DNA of 57,810 nucleotides from Flammeovirgaceae bacterium BBD 1991-12 (GTDB taxonomy: Bacteria > Bacteroidota > Bacteroidia > Cytophagales > Cyclobacteriaceae): assembly GCA_001657315.1 (NCBI GenBank), contig LYSV01000037.1, positions 1 to 57,810 of the forward strand, in the 5' to 3' direction. A program made the translations under genes and the position numbers. The notes beneath the pieces are model-generated. The model did not search any database and was not told the DNA's origin. It was given only the letters and a program-made list of their open reading frames with translations. Positions 42,918 to 51,593 of this stretch are shown piece by piece (the first letter of the stretch is position 1; each line of letters begins with the position of its first letter).

Positions 42918-43385
42918 ATGAAAAAATACATGTATCTGCTGGTCATTGGTGTGTTTGCCTGCCAATCCAAAACAGCAGACGAGAATCCTTTATTAAAAGA
43001 AGTAATCACGATCCATGATCTGGCCATGGATGAGATGGGGCCGGTAATGAGCCTCAAAATACAACTCGGGGAATCGATCGATTCAACAAGACTGGAAGAG
43101 TATGAAAGTGTGATGAGCGAACTGGACCAGTCCCATGAAGCTATGATGGTTTGGATGCGGAGTTTTTCCAGACAATTTCCCAATGCTGTTCTGAAAGGTG
43201 GCGGATCACATCACAACGGTCATGGTCATACAGGGCACGGGAATCATGATAAGCACTCCCGTTCACCGGAAGAGGAGAAGCGACTGCTGGAAGCTGAAAA
43301 GACAAAGGTGACAGCGCTGAGAAAAAAGATGGCTATGGCCATTGAAAGTGCAAACCAACTTTTAAAACAGAAGGAGGAGAAATGA
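42918..43385 (+). CDS. His-rich lipoprotein of the copper block
   Basis: This 155-residue lipoprotein has the signal MKKYMYLLVIGVFAC. The helical body ends in a His-rich stretch, GSHHNGHGHTGHGNHDKHS (about 98-116), then a basic coiled-coil-like tail (EEEKRLLEAEKTKVTALRKK). The His run could bind copper or zinc. Its stop overlaps the ATG of mbnP (43382-43385), so the two are translationally coupled. Related proteins are sometimes labelled viral A-type inclusion protein-like; this is only a resemblance. Confidence 0.8.
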   Translation: MKKYMYLLVIGVFACQSKTADENPLLKEVITIHDLAMDEMGPVMSLKIQLGESIDSTRLEEYESVMSELDQSHEAMMVWMRSFSRQFPNAVLKGGGSHHNGHGHTGHGNHDKHSRSPEEEKRLLEAEKTKVTALRKKMAMAIESANQLLKQKEEK

Positions 43386-44239
43386 AAACGTGCGTAATAG
43401 TAATACTCATGGCAGGTCTCATGCTCGGTTGTGATCAGCAGAAAGATGTCCGGCTCAGGTTTTCCGCAGAGGTGGATGGTACGCCTCTGACCTGCGACAG
43501 ATGGTATGCCGGATATGATTCGTCAGGGGATGCCAGCATACAGATCAAGGATTTCAGATTCTTTGTTTCCGATGTTCGATTGATCAATGACAGGAATGAA
43601 GAAGTACCGGTCTTGCTGGAGCAGGACAGCATATGGCAGTTTCAGGATATTGCCTTGCTTGATTTTGAAGACGGCACGGGAGAGTGCGAGGAGAAAGGAA
43701 CGGCCCAAATCAACTCAATGATCAAGGGTAGAGTAGAGGGTAGCCGTTTTAAAGGTATTGTCTTCAAAATGGGACTTCCTTTTGAATGGAACCATGTCGA
43801 CAATGTGGCTGTGCCTTCTCCGTTGAACATAGGGGCCATGTTCTGGAACTGGCAGTATGGCTATAAATTCGCCCGCTTCGATCTGGTAACGGATCGTGAA
43901 GATGATCGAAAGTTTTGGTTCATTCACCTGGGCAGTACCGGATGCACGTCCGGTGCAGCAGGTATGGCACCGGACTCAGCCTGCCTGAAGACCAACATTC
44001 CTGAGATACGGATCGATAATTTTGACATTGAGAATGATGTTATTGTGGCAGACCTGGGCTCCCTGATCAGAGGTCTGAAGATCGGTACCTGTATGTCCGG
44101 GCCGGCAAATCCTTTTTGTGAAGAACTGTTTCCAGGGTTCGGGCTTTCACTAGCGTCAGGAACATGTAAAGAGGACTGCGAAGATCAGCAGCTTTTTCGC
44201 AGGCGATCTTCCAAAAACGTGGCATATGCCGCTGAGTAG
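43382..44239 (+). CDS. mbnP: MbnP-family copper-associated lipoprotein
   Basis: This 285-residue lipoprotein (signal MKTCVIVILMAGLMLGC) matches the MbnP family. The body has IKDFRFFVSDVRLI, then GRVEGSRFKGIVFKMGLPFEWNH and the conserved aromatic block MFWNWQYGYKFARFD, in which Trp residues are expected to be oxidised. STGCTSGAAG and CMSGPANPFC carry the conserved cysteines. In known MbnP/MbnH pairs the dihaem enzyme converts a Trp of MbnP to kynurenine, giving a copper site. The MbnH-like gene follows with an overlap, which supports the pairing. No methanobactin peptide or MbnB/C gene is in the window. Confidence 0.85.
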   Translation: MKTCVIVILMAGLMLGCDQQKDVRLRFSAEVDGTPLTCDRWYAGYDSSGDASIQIKDFRFFVSDVRLINDRNEEVPVLLEQDSIWQFQDIALLDFEDGTGECEEKGTAQINSMIKGRVEGSRFKGIVFKMGLPFEWNHVDNVAVPSPLNIGAMFWNWQYGYKFARFDLVTDREDDRKFWFIHLGSTGCTSGAAGMAPDSACLKTNIPEIRIDNFDIENDVIVADLGSLIRGLKIGTCMSGPANPFCEELFPGFGLSLASGTCKEDCEDQQLFRRRSSKNVAYAAE

Positions 44240-45911
44240 GATGTCCAGGGGCCTGGTATGGCTTGCATTTGCGGGTCTGGCAACAGCAGGTTGGGTGCAT
44301 ATGGACATTGTGCCCTTCCACTTTGCACATATGCCTGCACATGGGATCTTCTTTGCATTTCTTGGATTGGCGCAGTTGGCTTACCTACCGGTACTGCTTC
44401 GCTATCCTGAAAATCGGAGCACCATGGGGTGGGGGATGATGATGACCGGCGGAGTAGTTGTTCTCTGGGGCCTCACTCAGTTGGGTATTACACCGTTCAC
44501 CCGCTCGGGGGAGCCTGTAGATACTCCAACAGTTATCAGCAAGATCGCTGAGCTCACGGGATTCACAGCTTTTGTCATTCTACATTTTCAGCAAAAGCTG
44601 CCGAACCTGCTGTATCGTATCGGGCAAACGCTGGTAGGTGTGCTTATCGTACAGTCTGTAGGTTTTGCGGCAGAAGCAGTTACCGGAGGAGCGTCTCAGT
44701 CACACCATCCGGGTGTGGCTCACGGGGTACCGGGAGAAGGAGAGGAAGGAGGACATACTCATGGTTCGTACGCCAATGATTATACCTCGGATTATGACTG
44801 GGGCGATGTATTTGGAAGTATTAAGAGCTACCTGACATCAAGGACGAAAACAGGCTATACCTGGGATCTCCCTCCTGGCTTCCCGGAACCCCGGGTGCCG
44901 GAGGACAACCCGATCACAGAAGACAAGGTCGTTCTGGGAAGGCATTTGTTTTACGACAAGAAGCTTTCCGGAAACGGTACGTTCAGTTGTGGGAGCTGTC
45001 ATCATCAGGATAAAGCGTTTGCAGACGGTCTGAAATTACCCAGAGGGTCTACGGGAATGGTCCATCCCAGAAACTCACTTACCCTGACCAATTCAGCCTA
45101 CAGCTCTACCCTTACATGGGCCAACCCGTCCCTGGGGACTATTGAAAAACAGGTGTTGGTTCCCATGTTTGGCGAGTTTCCTGTGGAGCTGGGAATTACC
45201 GGAAACGAAGAGAAAGTCCTGCACAGGTTCAAAGAAGATACCCGGTATCAGCAGTTGTTTGCCGAGGCTTTTCCGGATGAGCAGAACCCCTTTCACTTTG
45301 TGAATTTTGCGAAAGCCCTGGCTTCTTTCACCCGTACAATGATATCCGGTAATTCTCCCTATGACAGGTTCATTTATCAGCGGGATACCTCAGCATTGAC
45401 CGATCAGGAACAAAGGGGGTTGAAAACGTTCCTTTCTGAAGAGCTGGAGTGCCACCATTGCCATGGAGGGTTTAATTTTACTTTGTCGACTGTGCATGAT
45501 AAAACCGTATTTGTAGAAAAACCATTTCACAATACAGGATTGTACAACCTCGATGATAAGGGTTCCTATCCGGCGGACAATACCGGCATGTTTGAATTTA
45601 CCGGCAGGGAGAAAGATATGGGCAGGTTCCGAGCTCCCACGTTACGTAACATTGCTCTGACAGCGCCCTACATGCATGATGGAAGTATGGAAACGCTGGA
45701 GGAGGTCATCGACTTTTACGCGAGGGGCGGGCGAAAGATCGGGCAGGGGAAATTGGCAGGTGATGGAAAAGTTAACCCTTTCAAAAGCGGTTTTGTTGCC
45801 GGTTTCAGAATCACCGACCAGGAAAAGGAAGATCTGATCGCCTTTTTGCACGCACTCACTGATAGGGAATTCGTTGGAGATCCGAGGTTTTCCGATCCTT
45901 TTGAGCATTAA
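44226..45911 (+). CDS. mbnH: MbnH-type dihaem cytochrome c peroxidase with extra membrane domain
   Basis: This 561-residue protein has an unusual N-terminal 150-residue membrane region (helices near 10-28, 38-58, 68-88, 108-122 and 132-152), a His-rich linker (SHHPGVAHGVPGEGEEGGHTHG, 159-180), and then a dihaem peroxidase of the MauG/MbnH type. Haem sites are Cys255-Gly-Ser-Cys258-His259 and Cys409-His-His-Cys412-His413. PTLRNIALTAPYMHDGSMETL is the conserved C-terminal block. Expected role: oxidise Trp in MbnP. The start at 44226 overlaps mbnP by 14 nt; ATG 44241 is possible. The membrane part resembles small copper-associated membrane proteins seen elsewhere; the fusion looks unusual for MbnH. 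Confidence 0.85.
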   Translation: MPLSRMSRGLVWLAFAGLATAGWVHMDIVPFHFAHMPAHGIFFAFLGLAQLAYLPVLLRYPENRSTMGWGMMMTGGVVVLWGLTQLGITPFTRSGEPVDTPTVISKIAELTGFTAFVILHFQQKLPNLLYRIGQTLVGVLIVQSVGFAAEAVTGGASQSHHPGVAHGVPGEGEEGGHTHGSYANDYTSDYDWGDVFGSIKSYLTSRTKTGYTWDLPPGFPEPRVPEDNPITEDKVVLGRHLFYDKKLSGNGTFSCGSCHHQDKAFADGLKLPRGSTGMVHPRNSLTLTNSAYSSTLTWANPSLGTIEKQVLVPMFGEFPVELGITGNEEKVLHRFKEDTRYQQLFAEAFPDEQNPFHFVNFAKALASFTRTMISGNSPYDRFIYQRDTSALTDQEQRGLKTFLSEELECHHCHGGFNFTLSTVHDKTVFVEKPFHNTGLYNLDDKGSYPADNTGMFEFTGREKDMGRFRAPTLRNIALTAPYMHDGSMETLEEVIDFYARGGRKIGQGKLAGDGKVNPFKSGFVAGFRITDQEKEDLIAFLHALTDREFVGDPRFSDPFEH

Positions 45912-45934
45912 GACTGCCGGATTCATGTAATAGG

Positions 45935-45968
45935 AAGGCTGCCTCGGAAAGGGGCAGCCTTATTTTTT
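45935..45968 (+). terminator. Intrinsic terminator after the copper block
   Basis: AAGGCTGCC (45935-45943) pairs with GGCAGCCTT (45953-45961) around a 9-nt loop and is followed by ATTTTTT. It closes the transcription unit that ends with the dihaem enzyme at 45911. Confidence 0.9.
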
Positions 45969-46022
45969 AAGATGGAAGAATTAAATAGATTTAAACCATA
46001 ATAACATAACCAAATTGAATTA

Positions 46023-46394
46023 ATGGCAAAAAAGGAGCAAAAGACCATACCAAAGGACAAGTATGACCTTTATGAAAAACTGGTTCAAAGTATTCCCGGG
46101 TTGTCCGTCAACTCAACTTTTGGTTTTCCCTATACTTCACATAACGGTCACATGTATTCTCTGCTGTCAAAAAGTGGTTATGTGGGAATCCGTATGCCCA
46201 AAGAAGAGCGGGAACAGTTTTTGGAAAAGTACAAAACTTCCCTTTACAAACCCGAGCCGGGCCCGCTGCTAAAAGAGTATGTTACCGTACCCGATGATCT
46301 TCTAAATAATACAGAAACACTAAAGCATTATTTGGAATTAAGTTTGGATTATGTGAAATCGCTGAAACCCAAGCCTCAGAAGAAGGGGAAATAA
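46023..46394 (+). CDS. TfoX N-terminal-domain-like protein
   Basis: This 123-residue cytoplasmic protein resembles the TfoX_N fold: LSVNSTFGFPYTSHNGHMYSLL (about 26-47), IRMPKEEREQFL, then LLKEYVTVPDDLL and SLDYVKSLKPKPQKKG. Free-standing TfoX_N proteins are small and of unknown function; they lack the C-terminal part of the competence regulator. It stands alone between the terminator and the amine oxidase gene. Confidence 0.8.
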   Translation: MAKKEQKTIPKDKYDLYEKLVQSIPGLSVNSTFGFPYTSHNGHMYSLLSKSGYVGIRMPKEEREQFLEKYKTSLYKPEPGPLLKEYVTVPDDLLNNTETLKHYLELSLDYVKSLKPKPQKKGK

Positions 46395-46685
46395 ACCATT
46401 TGCACTGCACCCTTGATCGGGGATTCATGTTCATTCCGGTTCAACCTGGATCTCTCAGTCATCAGACCTTTGCTTCATTTTTACAAAATACCGGGCGCCC
46501 GCTTTTCCTCTTTACCCTTTCCTTTACCCATAAAACCTCTTCACCAATACATGGTAGTTGTCGATATCCTTGATACTCAAGGTTTTTGATCTGAACATCC
46601 AGATAAGAGACCTTTTGGATTAATTTTTGTTCTATCAATGATGTTTTTTTATTCCGGGCGGTTAAAGACAAAAAGGTTATACCAA

Positions 46686-47861
46686 ATGACAAGAAAAGAA
46701 TTTTTAAAAGTAGCCTCAGTACTGGGAATTCAGCTATCTGCTTTTCCCACCTTTAGTGGTCACCTTAGCAAAGCTGGCCATTGCAATTCTTCAGATCAGG
46801 TCATCATCATTGGTGCCGGCGCTGCCGGACTTTCAGCCGGCTATTTGCTGGATCAGCAGGATATTGATTTCAGGATCCTTGAGGCAACATCCGGTTATGG
46901 AGGGAGAATGAAAAAGACCGATAACTTTACAGATTTTCCGATCCCATTGGGAGCGGAGTGGCTAACTGTTAACACCAGTATTTTTGATGAAATTGTTAAT
47001 GATCAAGCTGTTTCCGTTAATGTTGATACCATCGGATACAATCAAAATGATGATTATGGCCTGTGGGAAAATGGAAAGCTGCTGCTAAGTGATCTGGGCT
47101 CCTTTAACTACAGGAAATTTGTAGGTGGAACATGGTTCGATTTTTTTAATGAGTATATCGTTCCTCCCATATCCAAAAATATTGTTTATGATTCCGCTGT
47201 GCATGCTGTTGATTATGCCGGCAGGAAAGTGGTTGTAAAAACGGAAGATGAGGAATACACCGCAGATAAAATAATTGTGACCGTGCCACTGAAAATGATC
47301 CAGAATGGTGCTGTCGATTTCACTCCACCGTTACCAAAAAGTAAATTAAGAGCTATCAGTAACGCTGTTGTCTGGGACGGCATAAAAGTCTTCCTGGAGT
47401 TTTCGGAAAGGTTTTATCCTGCTTACACTGATTTCACCATAACCCCGGAAACAGCCGGCCAGGTTTCCTATTTTGATGCAGCATACGGCCAGGCAACCAA
47501 TAAAAAAATATTGGGCTTGTTTGCTGTAGGCGAACCCGCAAAAAACTACACCTCGTTAAGCAACGACGATTTGAAAAGTTATATCCTGGAGGAATTGGAT
47601 GAGATCTTTTCAAATCAGGCCACGCCCAATTACATCGATCACATCGTTCAGAACTGGTCGGAGGAGCCCTACATAAAGGGAGCGTATCTCAATGATCATG
47701 AAGACTGGAGGATCGTAAGAACACTGTTCAAACCTGTTGCGGATAAGATCTACTTTGCAGGAGAAGCTTATACCTCCGGCGATGATTGGGGGAGTGTACA
47801 TACTGCTGTTCAGGCGGCGAGGGAAACAGTGGATAAAATCACAAACCGGGCAAACAACTAA
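46686..47861 (+). CDS. Flavin-dependent amine oxidase
   Basis: This 391-residue FAD enzyme starts MTRKEFLKVASVLGIQLSAFP, a probable export signal. The dinucleotide-binding motif is VIIIGAGAAGLSAGYLL (about 39-55), followed by GYGGRMKK and PLGAEWLTV. The C-terminal FAD motif is YFAGEAYTSGDDWGSVHTAV (about 355-374). It belongs to the monoamine-oxidase/polyamine-oxidase superfamily and would oxidise an amine with release of hydrogen peroxide. The upstream extension to 46638 has no homology. The 290-bp region before it (46395-46685) holds no gene that can be supported. Confidence 0.88.
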   Translation: MTRKEFLKVASVLGIQLSAFPTFSGHLSKAGHCNSSDQVIIIGAGAAGLSAGYLLDQQDIDFRILEATSGYGGRMKKTDNFTDFPIPLGAEWLTVNTSIFDEIVNDQAVSVNVDTIGYNQNDDYGLWENGKLLLSDLGSFNYRKFVGGTWFDFFNEYIVPPISKNIVYDSAVHAVDYAGRKVVVKTEDEEYTADKIIVTVPLKMIQNGAVDFTPPLPKSKLRAISNAVVWDGIKVFLEFSERFYPAYTDFTITPETAGQVSYFDAAYGQATNKKILGLFAVGEPAKNYTSLSNDDLKSYILEELDEIFSNQATPNYIDHIVQNWSEEPYIKGAYLNDHEDWRIVRTLFKPVADKIYFAGEAYTSGDDWGSVHTAVQAARETVDKITNRANN

Positions 47862-47965
47862 CGGCTCAATGACAAGCAGGTGAGCATCACATTTAACTAC
47901 CAGAATAAAATGCAGGCAGGACCAATATATACACGTCCCGAAGTAAGATTTACAGACCAACCAAT

Positions 47966-48361
47966 ATGACAAACGAAATAAAAAAAGTAACCGTATTCAT
48001 CGCATTCTCAGTTTTATCCATGCACTGTACGTATGCTCAAAAAATTGATAAAAACGATCTGTTCAATACATGGTACCTCGATAAATATGCTGATGAAAAT
48101 GATTATTACAAGGTTCCCAAAGCAGAGCAGGAGGATTATATCCTGTTGAAGGATGATATGACCTTTGAATCAAAAACCGAAGGTGAACCACGTGAGGGGA
48201 CATGGATGCTGAATACCAACGGAACCTACATAGAAATAAAGTACGAGAGCGGTGAGTCCGAAAAAATGTATATCATCTACGCTGCATCGAGAACATTGGT
48301 AGTAATGTATGACGTGGATGAGTACAGAGAGTTGGAAGCACATTATGTATCATGCATGTAA
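47966..48361 (+). CDS. Lipocalin-like secreted protein
   Basis: This 131-residue protein has a signal peptide (VTVFIAFSVLSMHCTYA) and a lipocalin-like fold: LFNTWYLDKYADEN at the start (the family's GxW-like opening), EDYILLKDDMTFES, GTWMLNTNGTYIEIKYESG and TLVVMYDVDEY. These occur commonly in Bacteroidota, with no known ligand. It lies 12 nt upstream of the next gene and is probably cotranscribed. Confidence 0.75.
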   Translation: MTNEIKKVTVFIAFSVLSMHCTYAQKIDKNDLFNTWYLDKYADENDYYKVPKAEQEDYILLKDDMTFESKTEGEPREGTWMLNTNGTYIEIKYESGESEKMYIIYAASRTLVVMYDVDEYRELEAHYVSCM

Positions 48362-48373
48362 CCCCCATTGAAT

Positions 48374-49447
48374 ATGAAATATAATTTGTTCCTGACCCTG
48401 TTCCTGATCGTGGTCACTGAGGTTTTTGCCCAGGATAATATTACCTTAAAAACAGTTCCCTTTGAGGTTGGAGATCAGCCTTTTTACATGGAAGAAGTCA
48501 TTGACGACAGGGAAGAGAAGCATTTGGGTTATCATAAAGATCCCGATGGCTATAAAGTGAAGCTAAGGCTGGACGGGGGAGCTGCTAAAGCAGTAAAGGA
48601 ATTTGCAGATGTCTCTTTTCCCCCTTTGGAAAACAAACAGCCAATATACGTTAGGATCAAGGCCCTGAATGTGCAGGAATCCAAAAGAAGGATGAATGAT
48701 GGTATTGTAAGGGTTGCCAGAGCACATATTGAACTAACCTTTTTTGAGAAAAAGGCAGGTGAGACCCACGAACTTTTCAGCCTGAAACATAACGAAGATC
48801 AGATTTTTTATCTGTTGGAAAAGGAAGAACTGTACAACACCCATGAACAACGGATCAGAGCCGCCCTGGAATACAGTATGCTGGCCTTTGCTGATAATTA
48901 CCAAAAGGAGAGCAAAGACACCCGGCCCTCACATTTTCCAAAGGAGCAAATGGTGGCCGGGTTTGATGCGAAATTGGGTAATTGGTTCAATCTCATCACG
49001 TTAAAGGCTATGAACAGCACATATCGTGAAGGCTGGTCCATTGGCTACACGGGATTTGTGGATAGTAAAAAGGGTTTTATCTTACCCTATGAGATCTCTT
49101 ATGAGGAGGAATATATTAAATCAGATCCGGCAAGAGAAAGAGGGTACGCTTCGGCAGATCTAAGGATCATTCGTCCGAGATTCTACTACTTGTATAAAAA
49201 AATAATACCCGGTGTATATGCTGCCCTTAGTCTGAACGTACCACTGGGGTACGAAGAGCTGGAAGATACAGGAGGCGATGAATCATTCAACTTTATAATT
49301 GGTGTAGGTGCCAGTCAGGGAATAAGGATCATCCCATGGGAAAATTTCGGGGTTGTGATAGGCGCTGATTTTTTGCAACAGTTCCAGACTTCCAATGCAT
49401 ACAGAAGAGACCTTGGTTTTGAGTTGGTACTTGGAGTTAACTTTTAA
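48374..49447 (+). CDS. Secreted protein of unknown function, possible outer-membrane component
   Basis: This 358-residue protein has a signal peptide (MKYNLFLTLFLIVVTEVFA). The first half contains PIYVRIKALNVQESKRR and a helical stretch (EQRIRAALEYSMLAFADNYQ). The second half is rich in aromatic strands (WSIGYTGFVDSKKGFILPYE, YYLYKKIIPGVYAALSLNVP) and ends GFELVLGVNF, like a small barrel. No family is recognised. The ATG at 48374 is chosen over a TTG at 48368. It is probably cotranscribed with the lipocalin-like gene. Confidence 0.7.
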   Translation: MKYNLFLTLFLIVVTEVFAQDNITLKTVPFEVGDQPFYMEEVIDDREEKHLGYHKDPDGYKVKLRLDGGAAKAVKEFADVSFPPLENKQPIYVRIKALNVQESKRRMNDGIVRVARAHIELTFFEKKAGETHELFSLKHNEDQIFYLLEKEELYNTHEQRIRAALEYSMLAFADNYQKESKDTRPSHFPKEQMVAGFDAKLGNWFNLITLKAMNSTYREGWSIGYTGFVDSKKGFILPYEISYEEEYIKSDPARERGYASADLRIIRPRFYYLYKKIIPGVYAALSLNVPLGYEELEDTGGDESFNFIIGVGASQGIRIIPWENFGVVIGADFLQQFQTSNAYRRDLGFELVLGVNF

Positions 49448-49531
49448 AAAAGCACACAACTCCCGTAGGTGATTGAACCAGACTCTTTATGAGAGTAATC
49501 ATTCCTGCTGGTGACAAGGCTCATCGTCATC

Positions 49532-50269
49532 ATGGATCCTGAAAAACAACTTTGGAGCGTTGTAAAAGAAGCTTTGACACCTAAAGTAAATACCATGGGA
49601 TACTATATCGATCTGGAAAGTATAAGTATTGACCAATACAAGGAAACCTTAAAAGCTGCCGACCTTCTTCCAAGCTGGAAGATCCTGGAGGAAGATATTG
49701 ATGAAAATCTTGATCGTATCAAAAAACATAATGTCAGCAATCTTGATGAACTACTCAGCGCCTTAAAGGATAAGGCCAGACTTCATGCATTTTCAGAACA
49801 GAGTGGTTTACCGGAAAATTACCTGGCAGTACTCAAAAGAGTAGTAAACGGCTATCGGCCAAAACCCAACAGGATAAAGGATTTTCCTTGTATTGATGAA
49901 GATATCAAAGGTAAACTGGAAGCGCTGGGACTCACGAATACACTTAAACTGTATGAGCGGATCCTGACCGCTGAAAAAAGAAATGAACTTTCTGATACCA
50001 CAGGAATCAGCAAGCATGAAATCATGAAGCTTACCAAACTAACCGACCTTTCCAGAATAAAATGGGTCAATCACACTTTTGCCTGGGTGCTGCTGGAGGC
50101 TGGCTATGATACCGCAGAAAAAGTGGCCAATGCCGATTACCAGGAATTATACGAGACGGTAAAGCAACTTAATAAGGAAAGACAGCTGTTTAATGCTCAT
50201 ATCGGCGCCCGTGATATGAAACTGTGCGTGGTAGCTGCCAGAACTTTGGATCTGGAGGTAGAATACTAA
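49532..50269 (+). CDS. DUF4332-like helical protein
   Basis: This 245-residue cytoplasmic protein has two helix-hairpin-helix-like units of the DUF4332 kind: IKGKLEALGLTNTLKLYERI, LSDTTGISKHEIMKLTKLTDLSRIKWV and LLEAGYDTAEKVANADYQELYETVKQLN. DUF4332 domains often bind nucleic acid or other proteins, but no function is known. The ATG at 49532 is chosen; a GTG at 49511 would add seven residues. It precedes an alpha/beta hydrolase by 28 nt. Confidence 0.78.
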   Translation: MDPEKQLWSVVKEALTPKVNTMGYYIDLESISIDQYKETLKAADLLPSWKILEEDIDENLDRIKKHNVSNLDELLSALKDKARLHAFSEQSGLPENYLAVLKRVVNGYRPKPNRIKDFPCIDEDIKGKLEALGLTNTLKLYERILTAEKRNELSDTTGISKHEIMKLTKLTDLSRIKWVNHTFAWVLLEAGYDTAEKVANADYQELYETVKQLNKERQLFNAHIGARDMKLCVVAARTLDLEVEY

Positions 50270-50297
50270 CTGCATTGGTCCTTTAAAACAACACTGA

Positions 50298-51071
50298 ATG
50301 ATAAAGTTTGATCATAAATCCGGAGAGTACTTCAGGGTCAATGATGTTAAGATCTATGTAGAATGCCATGGTAACAGCGATAAACCTGTGTTATTGTTAT
50401 TGCATGGCGGCTTTGAAAGTATTGAAAACATGAGTTTGTTTGCTCAGGTATTCTCCGGTGATTTTTACATCATAGGAATAGACAGCAGAGGTCATGGCAA
50501 ATCAGCCATAGGTGATGGTACATTGACGTATCAACAATTGCAATACGATGTTGAATCCATACTTGCTCAGCTTAACATTGATACTGTCAATATAATAGGA
50601 TTCAGTGATGGCGGGATTGTAGGGTACAGGCTGGCATCGGCTAAAAATATAAAAGTAGAAAAACTGGTGGCCATAGGAGCCTCATGGCAAAACAAAGATA
50701 TCACGGACTCCGGGGAAGCATTAAAGAGCATAACCGTTGAAAATGTAAATGAGTTCTTCCCGGCCAATATGAATAGATACAAGCAGTTAAACCCGGAAGC
50801 AAATATTGAAAGCTTTGTGAAATCGGTGATAACCATGTGGTTGGATACTTCGGAAACAGGATATCCAAACGAGCGGGTCAAAGCGATTGAATCAGATACA
50901 TTATTGATACGTGGAGATAGTGATTTTTTGGTTTCATTGAAAAGTTTAAATGAATTGCAGGAACGTATAGCGAATTCCTCTTTATTAAATGTGCCTTTTG
51001 CAGAACACGTGGTCCATGAGGAGCAACCATTGATTGTAGAGACGGTAATCAGGCAATTTCTGACCGGATAG
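50298..51071 (+). CDS. Cytoplasmic alpha/beta-fold hydrolase
   Basis: This 257-residue enzyme lacks a signal peptide. LLLLHGGFESIENM contains the oxyanion region, IDSRGHGKS follows, the nucleophile Ser lies in IIGFSDGGIVGY (about 95-106), the acid in IRGDSDFLV and the His near FAEHVVHEEQP. It is a paralogue of the secreted hydrolase at 30430-31260. Substrate unknown. It is probably cotranscribed with the DUF4332-like gene. Confidence 0.88.
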   Translation: MIKFDHKSGEYFRVNDVKIYVECHGNSDKPVLLLLHGGFESIENMSLFAQVFSGDFYIIGIDSRGHGKSAIGDGTLTYQQLQYDVESILAQLNIDTVNIIGFSDGGIVGYRLASAKNIKVEKLVAIGASWQNKDITDSGEALKSITVENVNEFFPANMNRYKQLNPEANIESFVKSVITMWLDTSETGYPNERVKAIESDTLLIRGDSDFLVSLKSLNELQERIANSSLLNVPFAEHVVHEEQPLIVETVIRQFLTG

Positions 51072-51593
51072 TACTGACACCATATCAGTTAGGTAACAGC
51101 GTGTGCTGCAATGGTATACTGGTTATAGCTTCACCATATTGGTTTTTGGTTCAGCACATCTGTGACTTCCGGAGTGGTCTGAAGGATAGAGCAGTCCCAT
51201 GATCCAAAACATCCGGAGGGTGCCCGTTTGGACATTGCCCTTTGCCCGATAGGTAACAACTCGTCAGCATGGCCGGGATCCTGTTGACAGATATTCTATT
51301 ATGGTGCTGAATAGAGCGACTCCTCGCCGGACCAAAGCATGAACTGTTATCCAAAAAGCTATCCATGGAGCCCATAAGGCATAAAAACGTTGTCTTCATT
51401 GCCCGCAAAACGGACTACGATACAGCGGACTACTGCCTATCATCCGCCAACCAGGCAATAAGTCCCATCGCGAACTATTCCACTCAGGTAAATTGATTGG
51501 ATAAAATTTTAAGCCATGGTTTGGGATTGACCGATTTACATTTAAATTTACCACTATTTAAATTTAGTCTAAATAAAAATAAATCCATAAACA
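51072..51593. promoter_or_regulatory. Upstream region of the iron operon with probable metal box
   Basis: No gene is supported in these 522 bp. Near the receptor start lies ATTTAG-T-CTAAAT (51562-51574), a 13-bp palindrome of the kind bound by DtxR- or Fur-type iron regulators, overlapped by two direct copies of ATTTAAATTTA (51540-51550 and 51556-51566), 16 bp apart. The rest (51072-51500) shows no recognisable element. Confidence 0.55.

Noticed and set aside
46462-46692. 76-residue minus-strand open frame ending VKERVKRKSGRPVFCKNEAKV
   Set aside because: No recognisable family, no signal for translation start, and it overlaps the start of the amine oxidase gene on the other strand.
51151-51408. 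85-residue minus-strand frame upstream of the iron operon
   Set aside because: No homology recognised and no promoter or start context; probably non-coding.
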